A stretch of 36,460 bases of DNA, taken from assembly GCA_019307945.1 (NCBI GenBank), contig JAFDIS010000059.1, positions 1-36,460 of the forward strand, read 5' to 3'. Shown here in pieces: positions 14,231 through 21,561 of the stretch. The DNA is from Deltaproteobacteria bacterium (lineage in GTDB: Bacteria; Desulfobacterota; DSM-4660; Desulfatiglandales; Desulfatiglandaceae). Made by a program: the position numbers and the translations under genes. Below the pieces are notes generated by a model. The model was not told the origin of the DNA. It ran no database searches and was given only the letters and a program-made list of their open reading frames with translations. Each line of letters begins with the position of its first letter. Position 1 is the first letter of the stretch.

Positions 14231-14275
14231 CTACGAATCCGTAGGTCGCAAGTTCGAATCTTGCTGGGCGCGCCA
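14231..14275 (+). repeat. attR core, 45-bp copy of tRNA-Arg 3' end
   Basis: Exact copy of 159-203. Only the tRNA portion from the anticodon loop to CCA is present, so this copy is not a functional tRNA. Confidence 0.95.
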
Positions 14276-14284
14276 GTAAATCAG

Positions 14285-14321
14285 GAAGGGCTCCGGTCTC
14301 ACACCGCAGCCCTTCTTTTTT
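14285..14321 (+). terminator. Original tRNA-Arg terminator, displaced by integration
   Basis: GAAGGGCT and AGCCCTTC pair around an inner GGT/ACC stem and are followed by six T residues. Lying just beyond the attR CCA end, this is most simply the native terminator of the tRNA gene before insertion. Confidence 0.8.
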
Positions 14322-14371
14322 GTCCGTTCTGCGCCTCGCCGATGTTTTGTCCGTTCTGCGCCTCGCCGATG
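14318..14371. repeat. Perfect 27-bp tandem duplication
   Basis: Bases 14318-14344 and 14345-14371 are identical, each starting TTTTGTCCG and ending CGCCGATG. It begins within the T run of the terminator. Probably a recent slippage or duplication; no function is evident. Confidence 0.85.
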
Positions 14372-14396
14372 CGGCGTGCGTGGCCGAGCGCGGGCC

Positions 14397-15461
14397 CTAC
14401 CCGTCCGTCGGTGGGTCGTTTATCCCGAATAACTCCCAGGCATGGTAGGGTGCCGTAAACCGCACCTCCAGCCCCCTCTCGTCAAAGTAGGACTCGCAGA
14501 CCGGCTCCAAAAGCTCTTTGGTGAACAGGTCCCCGTTTTTTACCATGAATGCCGCAAGCCCATTGGCCGCCGCTGCGACGGTTTTCACATCTTTTTCGGT
14601 CAAGGGGAGCATCATGCCGTCGCGATCCCTTTTTTGCACCCAGGGGTATGCACGTTGGTCCGCCACGGCCCACCCGTATTCGGCGATCTCCCGCCGGAGG
14701 GTCTTCGGCAGATCCGCTCCGCGCTCGTAATTGAGTGAGAGTGTGGATGTTCCAAGATCGATGGGCCCGGACAAGTCGGGTGCCTTCTCGGCCACTTCGA
14801 GCCATCTCTCGAAGGCGGTAAACGACGGGAAGATCACGATCCCGAAGCTCTCTCCTGCTGCGCCCAGGATGGACAGGCAGGCACCCTTCACCCCAAGGGA
14901 AGGAATGTCCATCCTGAGGACCTGCATATCGGAGGCCTTCGTCCAGGGGGCGGTCTCGTAGAGGAGTTTCGCCGCGTCGAAAAAGGATTCCAGGACTTGC
15001 GGGGAAATGCGTCCTTTTTCGAGGTAGCTGAAGGCCGGTTCCTCCTCGCCCGCGCACATGTCCTCCTGCATCGCCCTGATGAGCCGGTCGATCTCCGGGA
15101 TGGGCCCCACCACCACTTCCAAATCAGGCACCGCCCTCCGAGTCTCCTCCGCTGTTTCTTCGTCGGGGACGCGCACCTTTGCGGGACGCCTGGGTCCGCC
15201 CACCATGGGAGACGAAAAGGAGCGGATCAGGACTGTAGCGGGCGTCTCTTTTGGAGTTCTGGGGTCCACCAGCTCCATGCCCACCACCGGGCACCGGGGC
15301 ATTTCCATCCAGACGATGAGGTCAGGTCGAAAAGGGTCCCGCCCCGTGATAACGGCCGGAGCGGGCACCCGTGCGCCCACCCACAGGAGCTTGCGTTGTC
15401 TGGTTTTCCGTTTCTTCCCGATCCGTTTTTTTCCGCCTTTTTTTTCCTTGCCCTTCGCCAC
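14397..15461 (-). CDS. Conserved hypothetical protein (DUF6930-like region, 354 aa)
   Basis: GTG 15461 is the likely start: AGGAGG lies 6 nt upstream and the start follows the queE-queC remnant stop by 1 nt, so the two were translationally coupled. The N-terminus is very Lys-rich (KGKEKKGGKKRIGKKRKTRQ). A middle segment (RPAKVRVPDEETAEETRR ... VVVGPIPEIDRLI) fits my recollection of the DUF6930 pattern. The C-terminal two thirds (FDAAKLLYETAPW, SILGAAGESFGIVIF) is an alpha/beta domain often seen in uncharacterised proteins of this type. No catalytic motif, signal peptide or membrane segment can be named. A longer frame of 392 residues is open but starts within the pseudogene and is rejected. 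Confidence 0.75.
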   Translation of the reverse strand: MAKGKEKKGGKKRIGKKRKTRQRKLLWVGARVPAPAVITGRDPFRPDLIVWMEMPRCPVVGMELVDPRTPKETPATVLIRSFSSPMVGGPRRPAKVRVPDEETAEETRRAVPDLEVVVGPIPEIDRLIRAMQEDMCAGEEEPAFSYLEKGRISPQVLESFFDAAKLLYETAPWTKASDMQVLRMDIPSLGVKGACLSILGAAGESFGIVIFPSFTAFERWLEVAEKAPDLSGPIDLGTSTLSLNYERGADLPKTLRREIAEYGWAVADQRAYPWVQKRDRDGMMLPLTEKDVKTVAAAANGLAAFMVKNGDLFTKELLEPVCESYFDERGLEVRFTAPYHAWELFGINDPPTDG

Positions 15462-15462
15462 A

Positions 15463-16392
15463 TCACCCTCCTGCATACACCGTCGGGTCCGCAAGGCCCG
15501 CCTCGGCGAACCCTCTCTTTCTGAGAAGTTAACTGTCGCACCGACCGCAGGCACGGCCCTCCCCGTCCGGGTCATAGCAACTGTGGGCCATGCCGTAGTC
15601 CACGCCCAGTTCCATCCCTTTCCGGATGATCTGGGCCTTGGTCATCCGGATCAGAGGGGCGTGGATCCTCACGGAAACCCTGCCCTCCACCGTCGCCCGG
15701 GTAGCGAGGTTCGCCATGCGCTCAAAGGCCTCGATGTAGGCGGGTCTGCAATCGGGATACCCACTGTAGTCCAGGGCATTGACCCCGATGAAGATGTCCC
15801 CGGCCCCCAGGACCTGGGCCCAGGCAAGTGCGCAGGCGAGCAATACGGTGTTCCGGGCGGGCGCTGCCAGGCCCTCCAGGATCCCCCTCGCGAACTCGTA
15901 GCCCTCCCGGTCGCCCATGACGAACTTCAGTTCGTCCCCCGGAGTCAGGCGCCGGAGGTTTTGGAGGTCGTTTTCCCGGCACATTCCGCTGCAAGGGCAC
16001 TTGACATCCACGATCCGGGCGCAGCGGGAATCCACGAGGCCGATATTTCGGGTGCCGTTCGTCTCCAGGAGCACCTCGAATCCCGCTTTCAGCAAGGCAT
16101 CCATCAGGGCCGGGGTTTCCTCCTGAAGCAGCGGCTCGCCGCCGGTCACTTCCACGAGGCCGCCGCCATGGGAAGAAACCTCTGACACGATCTCCCCCAT
16201 GGACATCATGCGCCCCACGTCTTAGGCTTAACGAGTGTCGCAGTAAGAACACCGCAGGTTGCGGGCCGTCAGCCTCACGAACACGTAGCGGCGGCCCGCC
16301 TGGGTCGACTCCCCCTGGATGCTGCAGAAGATCTCGTTGACGTTCAGGGGCACCCGTTTCCTCCTTGGAAAGCCAGGGTGGGTTTGCCTCAT
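15463..16392 (-). pseudogene. queE/queC: queE-queC deletion fusion pseudogene (queuosine precursor synthesis)
   Basis: One reading frame runs from ATG 16392 (CAAGGAG upstream; alternative GTG 16353) to TGA at 15463. The first half is QueE, the radical SAM 7-carboxy-7-deazaguanine synthase: [43 protein letters not shown]. After [18 protein letters not shown] it switches directly to the C-terminal half of Que[67 protein letters not shown]. The end of QueE and the P-loop half of QueC are missing. TAA codons interrupt at 16228-16230, 16222-16224 and 15529-15531; the last replaces a QueC zinc-site Cys. The first Cys of the QueE CxxxCxxC motif is Arg (LTARNLRCSYC). No frameshift. It cannot make either enzyme. 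Confidence 0.9.
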
Positions 16393-16790
16393 GCTAAACT
16401 CCTTGGGGATTCAAATCAAGTGCGTCGATCCTGATGGGGATCGCTCCCCATATCGTTGAAAGTTATGAAAACATGGATGTCCCCCCTTTTGCGCACATTT
16501 GCCCACGCACATTTGTATTGGGGAATTTCCTTGCGGAGGGTCAAGGGCGGATCGGGTGCCCGAATACCTCGGAACGGCCCGAAATCACGGACATCCCCAT
16601 ATTTTGAGGGTTGTAATGACAGGGAATCGTGATTATCATGGCCCCGAACAGTTTTGAAGGACACCGTTCCCAGGCCAGCGTACGACCCGGGGGCGGCAGG
16701 TTGCCTGTCAACCGCCGCCCCTTTCACGTGGCTGAGTACGGCGAGTGGAAATTTGTGCTGGATCGACTTGTATCGGGAGTGCAGTGAGAA
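16393..16790. other. Divergent intergenic region between queE remnant and ClC gene
   Basis: About 400 bp without a convincing gene. A 130-residue minus-strand frame covers it but has no Shine-Dalgarno and no recognisable content. Short words recur (GCACATTTG at two places near 16490-16516; CCCCATAT at 16446 and 16594), of unknown meaning. Promoters for both flanking units should lie here. Confidence 0.3.
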
Positions 16791-16850
16791 ATGGAAAGAG
16801 GCGTCCATTCAAAAAGGAACGCTGACTCCGCCGGGCCTCTGGGGATTTCC

Positions 16851-18644
16851 ATGGTGCGGCTCCGAACCGCAACCCGCTGGATGCTGCTTTATGTGCTCAT
16901 CGGCTTGATCGCGGGTGCCGGTTCCATCCTCTTTCACTACCTCTGTCAGGTGGGAGGGCATTTTTTCCTGGACTGGCTGGCGGGATACCGGCCACCACCT
17001 CCGGCCGGCGAATCCCACCTGTTTTTCCCCACCTCGACCCCGTTCAACCGCTGGATCCTGTTTCTCCTTCCCGCAGTGGGCGGCCTTTTCAGCGGATGGC
17101 TCGTCTATACGTTCGCCCCCGAGGCCGAAGGACACGGCACGGACGCGGCCATCGAGGCCTACCACGAAAAGGGAGGGTTCGTCAGGGGGCGGATTCCCAT
17201 CATCAAGACCATCGCCTCGGCCATCACCCTGACCACGGGGGGCTCTGGGGGCCGGGAGGGCCCCATCGCCCAGATCGGCGCCGGTTTCGGCTCATTCCTG
17301 GCTACGCGACTGGGGCTCTCGGATCGTGAGCGGCGCATCATGCTCGCCGCCGGGATGGGCGCTGGAATCGGCAGCATTTTTAGGGCACCCCTGGCGGGAG
17401 CCCTTTTCGCGGCCGAGGTCCTCTACCGGGACCCGGAGTTCGAGTCCGAAGTGATCATCCCTGCGGGGATCTCCTCCGTTGTGGCATATTGCTTCTTCTG
17501 CCTTGTTTTCGGGTGGGGCTCCCTGTTCGACTCGCCTGATTTTTTCTTCCAGAATCCACTGGAACTGGGACCTTACACCGTATTGAGCCTCGTCCTCGTG
17601 GCCGCGGGCGTGCTTTATGTGAAAAGTTTTTACGGTGTACACGCACTGTTCAAGAAGATCTCCATACCGAACCATCTCAAACCGGCCCTGGGCGGCCTCT
17701 GCACCGGGGCCATCGGATTCTTCATCCCCGAGACTCTTTCTTTCGGGTATGGCTATGCGCAGCAGGCGCTCGAAAACCAGTTGCCTACCCTCCTCCTCCT
17801 TGGCATCGCCTTGGGGAAGATCTTCACCACCTCTCTTTCCATAGGCTCCGGAGGCAGCGGGGGGGTATTCGGTCCTTCGGTGGTGATCGGCGGAACTCTG
17901 GGCGGAGCGGTGGGCCGTGTGTTTCACGACCTCATGCCCTCGGTGGTGGGCCATCCGGGGGCCTTCGTGGTGGTGGGCATGGCGGGATTCTTCTCGGTGG
18001 TCTCCAACGCCCCCATCTCCACGATTATTTTCGTGAGCGAGATGACCAACTCCTACCACCTGCTCTTGCCGAGCCTCCTGGTCTGTTCGCTGGGCTATCT
18101 TCTTTCCAGGCGCTGGACCATCTACGTGAAGCAGGTCCGAACGCGGATGGACTCCGCCGCCCATCGCGGGGATTTCTTCGTGGATGTGCTGGGAGCCATC
18201 AAGGTGCGCGATCTGATGCAGTACTTGCGGGAAGTGGAACGGATCCCCGAGCAGATGCCCTTCGAGGACTTCAAGCGGGTTTTCAGTTCCTCCCAGCAAC
18301 ATTACTTTCCCGTAGTGGGATCCGACGGCCGCCTCACGGGGATCTTCTCCATCAACGACATCCGGGAGGTCCTCTTCGACCCAGGGATCTCCGACGTGGT
18401 CATCATGAAAGACATCGCCAACCCGGAGATCATCAGCACGTCGCCTTCGGAAGATCTCAACGAGGTGCTCAAGAAATTCACCATCCGCAACATACAGGCC
18501 CTGCCCGTGGTAAAGGATGACGACCCGGCCCATCTGCTGGGCATGCTGGACCGCAGAGAAGTGATCCAGTATTACAACCAGCGTGTGGAGGAAATGAAGT
18601 CAAACGGGGACTCACGGCAAGAAAGGTCCGCGAAAGAGGCCTGA
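16851..18644 (+). CDS. ClC-family chloride channel/transporter with CBS pair
   Basis: About 597 residues from ATG 16851 (an upstream ATG at 16791 would add 20 polar residues). The first 420 or so residues are the multi-helix ClC core: GGSGGREGPIAQIG carries the GREGP motif with the gating Glu, and GSGGSGGVFGPSVVIG is the GxFxP motif. The usual first filter motif GSGIP is replaced by GHGTDAAIEAYH, as in the ClC subgroup that lacks the GSGIP serine (family recollection). Residues about 460-590 form two CBS domains (VRDLMQYLREVERIPEQ and VVIMKDIANPEIISTS regions) that usually bind adenine nucleotides and gate transport. It moves anions, perhaps with proton exchange, across the inner membrane. 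It stands alone between divergent and convergent neighbours. Confidence 0.92.
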   Translation: MVRLRTATRWMLLYVLIGLIAGAGSILFHYLCQVGGHFFLDWLAGYRPPPPAGESHLFFPTSTPFNRWILFLLPAVGGLFSGWLVYTFAPEAEGHGTDAAIEAYHEKGGFVRGRIPIIKTIASAITLTTGGSGGREGPIAQIGAGFGSFLATRLGLSDRERRIMLAAGMGAGIGSIFRAPLAGALFAAEVLYRDPEFESEVIIPAGISSVVAYCFFCLVFGWGSLFDSPDFFFQNPLELGPYTVLSLVLVAAGVLYVKSFYGVHALFKKISIPNHLKPALGGLCTGAIGFFIPETLSFGYGYAQQALENQLPTLLLLGIALGKIFTTSLSIGSGGSGGVFGPSVVIGGTLGGAVGRVFHDLMPSVVGHPGAFVVVGMAGFFSVVSNAPISTIIFVSEMTNSYHLLLPSLLVCSLGYLLSRRWTIYVKQVRTRMDSAAHRGDFFVDVLGAIKVRDLMQYLREVERIPEQMPFEDFKRVFSSSQQHYFPVVGSDGRLTGIFSINDIREVLFDPGISDVVIMKDIANPEIISTSPSEDLNEVLKKFTIRNIQALPVVKDDDPAHLLGMLDRREVIQYYNQRVEEMKSNGDSRQERSAKEA

Positions 18645-18744
18645 GGCTTTCCTGCCTCCCTTCCGATTCACACCGCCCCCGGAGAAGACATGTCAGGCGC
18701 GGGGTGGAAGAAGCCCGGCACGGGGATAGAGCGAAGCGGGGGAA

Positions 18745-19344
18745 TTACTCCACCACCACCTCTTGTCCGGGATGGATCACGCTGTGGGGCGAGAGCCGGT
18801 TCAGGGTGAGAAAACGCTCCAGGGGCATATTGTGAGAGCGGGCGATGCGGTACGGGGAGTCTCCGGGCCGCACGTGATAGACTTTCACCTTTTGCGCAAC
18901 GGCCTCCGGGGGCGCCCCGGAAACCGGTATGTTCTTCTCCGAGAGAGCTTCGCGTACCTGGGCGATGATTTCCTCGGCCGTGGCCCTATCCCGGGAGAAA
19001 CGACTTTTCGCCGCCGTTGCCGAGACCCTCGTAGTTCCGGGCGTTACGGCCTCGAGTTCCAGTTCCACCAGGAGTTTTCCGGCCGCCGCCCTGATGATTA
19101 TCGTGCGCTCTGCGTCCTCCTTTTTCTGCAAGGGAATCTGCATCCTGCGAAGGGCCTCCTCCGATGCCTCTGCCACTTGAGGGAGCGGACGGGTGAAGGT
19201 CTTGCAGGCGGTGTTGCCGCGGCTGTAGCGGAAGAGTTCGGCTGCCCCGGTCATGGTCCCGGCGGCAAGCAGTTCCACGCATCCGGAAAACGCAGGGAGG
19301 GCACATAGGATACAAAGAAATGTCACTACGCGTTTCGGTCCCAT
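18745..19344 (-). CDS. LysM-domain lipoprotein with DUF3568-like region
   Basis: 199 residues from ATG 19344 (GGGAGAG just upstream). The N-terminus MGPKRVVTFLCILCALPAFSGC is a lipoprotein signal with lipobox AFSGC. Residues about 40-130 (ACKTFTRPLPQVAEASEEAL ... LELEAVTPGTTRVSATA) resemble the DUF3568-type small periplasmic domain. The C-terminal 45 residues (YHVRPGDSPYRIARSHNM ... HPGQEVVVE) are a LysM module, which binds peptidoglycan. The product is probably an envelope protein that touches the cell wall. Its stop lies 100 bp from the end of the ClC gene (convergent); the gap has no obvious gene or strong terminator. Confidence 0.85.
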   Translation of the reverse strand: MGPKRVVTFLCILCALPAFSGCVELLAAGTMTGAAELFRYSRGNTACKTFTRPLPQVAEASEEALRRMQIPLQKKEDAERTIIIRAAAGKLLVELELEAVTPGTTRVSATAAKSRFSRDRATAEEIIAQVREALSEKNIPVSGAPPEAVAQKVKVYHVRPGDSPYRIARSHNMPLERFLTLNRLSPHSVIHPGQEVVVE

Positions 19345-19605
19345 CGGTTCTCTCCCGCACGCCATCTGCCTGCCACATTAAATTTGTGGTGCAATTATCC
19401 TGCCAGGCTTCATCACTTCAGGTTCAGGCCCTTTCCGGGGCCCTGGCATGTTGAGGATCCGGCTGAAAAAACGACCCTTTCAGGACGACCCATGCAGACC
19501 TCCACACACCCGTGCGGGGGCGGTCAGGGTGCATCCTTTTTCATACACCGCGACCCTGAAAAGACACACCATGCCTTCCTCAGGAGGTCCGTGGAGATCT
19601 GATCC
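19345..19605. other. Intergenic region
   Basis: About 260 bp without a supportable gene. A plus-strand frame is open but has no Shine-Dalgarno and consists of low-information, Arg/Pro/His-rich residues. The promoter of the LysM lipoprotein gene should be at the left end of this stretch. Confidence 0.3.
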
Positions 19606-20397
19606 TCAATACCCCCTGAAGCGCGGCTCCCGCTTTTCCAGGAAGGCCTTGACCGCCTCCTGGTGGTCGAGGCTGCTGAAGCAGTGGGTCTCTACCATTT
19701 CCTCATAATCGAGGGCCTGGGAAAAGGTGCTCTCCAGACCGTGCCGCAGGGTCCGCTTGGCCATGCGAACCGCCAGGGGGGGCAGGGATGCGATCTGCCG
19801 GGCCATCTCCATGGCCCGTTCCATGAGTCCGTCCTCGGGAACCACCTCGTTGACAAGACCGATCTCCTTGGCCTCCCTTGCGTCAAAGATGCGAGCCGTG
19901 AGGACCAGTTCATTGGCCTTGGTCAGGCCTACGATCCGCGAGAGGAGGAACGAACTACCGTACTCGGGTGAGAGGCCCACGCGGGCGAAAACCGCCCCGA
20001 AGCGCGCCCCTTCCGCCGCAAGGCGCAGGTCACAGGTGAGAGAAAGGGTGAAACCGCCCCCAACGGCAGGACCATTGATGGCGGCGATAACGGGGATTTC
20101 AATGCTCATAAATTTTCTTGACAGATGATTGATAAAAAGCTCCCGCGCCCCGCCCTTCTCGTGGTGGGCCTCCGAGCGTTCCAGGAAACCCTGAAGATCC
20201 CCGCCTGCGCAAAAGGCGCTCCCTGCGCCTGTGATAATCAGGACCCTCAGGTCGGACAAGGCCTGTATGCCGTCCACACAGGCGTGAAGTTCCGACTGCA
20301 TCTCGAGGCTCAGAGCGTTGAGCTTGTCCGGCACGTTCAGCGTGATGACGCCCACCGGGCCATCCTGTCGCCAGGCTATGGTTTCATACTTGTCCAT
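19606..20397 (-). CDS. Enoyl-CoA hydratase/isomerase (crotonase) family protein
   Basis: 263 residues, the usual family length. The oxyanion-hole segments are visible: ITGAGSAFCAGGDLQGF and AAINGPAVGGGFTLSLTCDLRLA. In the position of the second catalytic Glu it reads ARVGLSPEYGSSFLLSRIVG, that is P-E-Y-G rather than the P-D/E-x-G-G of hydratases. The reaction may therefore be isomerisation or hydration of an unusual acyl-CoA; sequence alone cannot tell. GGAGG lies 9 nt upstream of ATG 20397. It is probably cotranscribed with the FmdE gene upstream (56-bp gap). Confidence 0.9.
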   Translation of the reverse strand: MDKYETIAWRQDGPVGVITLNVPDKLNALSLEMQSELHACVDGIQALSDLRVLIITGAGSAFCAGGDLQGFLERSEAHHEKGGARELFINHLSRKFMSIEIPVIAAINGPAVGGGFTLSLTCDLRLAAEGARFGAVFARVGLSPEYGSSFLLSRIVGLTKANELVLTARIFDAREAKEIGLVNEVVPEDGLMERAMEMARQIASLPPLAVRMAKRTLRHGLESTFSQALDYEEMVETHCFSSLDHQEAVKAFLEKREPRFRGY

Positions 20398-20452
20398 ATT
20401 CTATTTCCTCCGCCTTTGATCTGTCGCACCGGGGAATCTCACCCCGCATTCA

Positions 20453-21076
20453 TCATGGGCCTTTCACGCGGCCCGCACACTCTTTGCAAAAGCGCTTTCC
20501 ATTCCTCTCCTCTAGACGTGAGGCCATGGTGGGCTCTCCGCACGCATCGCAGGGCACGGAAGCCTCTATTTCCGCTTTCGGGGGTGGAGATACCCTGACA
20601 TCGCGTAGTTCGAAGAGATCCTCCAACGGCATCTCCAGGATTTCCTCGCCTTTGAGAAGATGCAGGGTCTGGAAACGTCCCCGCTCCTCCATCGTGGCCT
20701 CACCCTTGCGGATCTTCCGGAGAAGCAGCCGGTGTTCATCGCCCCAGTTGAGGGCCCCGGCCCGCAACGAGACTCTTACACCCTTGCCGGAGTCGCGGTG
20801 GAAAAAGGTGAACACGTGCTTTCCGTGGTCACGGTAGACCAGATTCCCTTTTCCAAAGGTGCAGCCTGTGAGCACCTGGACGGCGTCGACCCCGCAGGCC
20901 TTGTTTTCCACCACGGCAACGAGTTCCTCGTCCAGGGCACGCTGGTCCGACAGCTTCTCCAGCCCCGCCCGCGCGGCCCGATACCCGATCGCCAGGCCGG
21001 GGCATATATGCCCGTGAAAAGAGGCGCAGCGCTTGAAATCTTCCGGCCCCATTGCACTTCTCTTTGTAATCGTCAT
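20453..21076 (-). CDS. FmdE family protein with C-terminal zinc ribbon
   Basis: 207 residues from ATG 21076 (an in-frame ATG at 21097 lacks better spacing). The N-terminal FmdE domain shows FHGHICPGLAIGYRAA and ENKACGVDAVQVLTGCTFGKGNL, with the conserved His and Cys residues of the family. The C-terminus (PCDACGEPTMASRLEERNGK ... CKEC) is a CxxC...CxxC zinc ribbon. FmdE was named from the formylmethanofuran dehydrogenase operon, but stand-alone copies are widespread in anaerobes and are usually linked with molybdenum or tungsten enzyme biogenesis. No such enzyme is adjacent, so the substrate is open. The hairpin-rich leader at 21231-21265 suggests regulated expression. Confidence 0.88.
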   Translation of the reverse strand: MTITKRSAMGPEDFKRCASFHGHICPGLAIGYRAARAGLEKLSDQRALDEELVAVVENKACGVDAVQVLTGCTFGKGNLVYRDHGKHVFTFFHRDSGKGVRVSLRAGALNWGDEHRLLLRKIRKGEATMEERGRFQTLHLLKGEEILEMPLEDLFELRDVRVSPPPKAEIEASVPCDACGEPTMASRLEERNGKRFCKECAGRVKGP

Positions 21077-21230
21077 GCCCTCGTCACCTCGTTTCATTCC
21101 GCCGCATGCCCTGCTGGGAGTTCCGGCCGTTTAGCAGAGTGCTTTCACACTTACCCGCGTTTAAGCGGATTGGCAAGGCATAATTCCCGGACCCGCTCCT
21201 CTGCGAGTGTAATTTCTTTCCGATACATGG

Positions 21231-21265
21231 TAGAAAACTACCCACACCTCGTGGTAGTTTTTTAC
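21231..21265 (-). promoter_or_regulatory. Mutually exclusive hairpins upstream of FmdE gene
   Basis: On the minus strand CTACC, GGTAG and CTACC occur in order. The central GGTAG can pair with the left CTACC (long stem AAAACTACC-AC/GTGGGTAGTTTT with one bulge) or with the right CTACC (loop TTTT). Two alternative stems ahead of a gene are typical of attenuation or riboswitch-like leaders. It might equally be an operator or a terminator. Confidence 0.4.
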
Positions 21266-21561
21266 ACACCACCGGTCTGCTCCCGGACTGGCAATCTGGT
21301 CAACTAGCTGTTTTAACAGATAAAAATACCAGGAATATCCGTCAATGTGTTGTGGCATGGTTCTTGATGGATATAGGGAAATCAAAGCCGGACTCGGGGA
21401 AAAACGAGCAGCGCCGGGAATAACCCGGCCCTTCCCCGGAGACATTCATCCGGCACGCCCCGGAAGAAAAGGCGGGGTTGCAAATACTATCAAAGATGGT
21501 TAAATTGTTTTTAAGTGTCTTTAGTCGTTCGTGGAACCCAGTGGAATTCAGGAGGCCCGAA

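Larger units (their letters stand above)
159..14275. mobile_element. tRNA-Arg-integrated element, probable phage satellite (14.07 kb)
   Basis: The element is bounded by 45-bp att repeats and holds an integrase at the tRNA end, cargo-like genes, a terminase pair, a set of unknown small genes, two AlpA/excisionase-type regulators, an iteron origin and a primase-helicase. From 4.0 to 13.9 kb everything reads on the minus strand. There is no recognisable portal, major capsid, protease, tail, lysis or conjugation gene. Integrase, regulator, own primase-helicase with adjacent iterons and a packaging enzyme without virion genes is the plan of P4-like and PICI-like satellites (family knowledge). A decayed prophage is the alternative. 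Excised length would be 14072 bp. Boundaries are secure; the satellite reading is inference. Confidence 0.9.

Noticed and set aside
159-14275. Complete prophage
   Set aside because: No portal, capsid, tail or lysis gene can be recognised, and 14 kb is small for a tailed phage.
15463-16392. Programmed recoding of TAA in the queE-queC frame
   Set aside because: TAA ends other genes in the window (for example the lytic transglycosylase at 22273-22275), two domains are truncated and an essential Cys is lost, so pseudogene decay is simpler.
16416-16808. 130-codon minus-strand frame upstream of queE remnant
   Set aside because: No Shine-Dalgarno, no recognisable content, and it covers the divergent promoter region.
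17292-18533. 413-codon minus-strand frame opposite the ClC gene
   Set aside because: Shadow frame rich in His, Arg and Gly with no domain; the plus strand is clearly coding.
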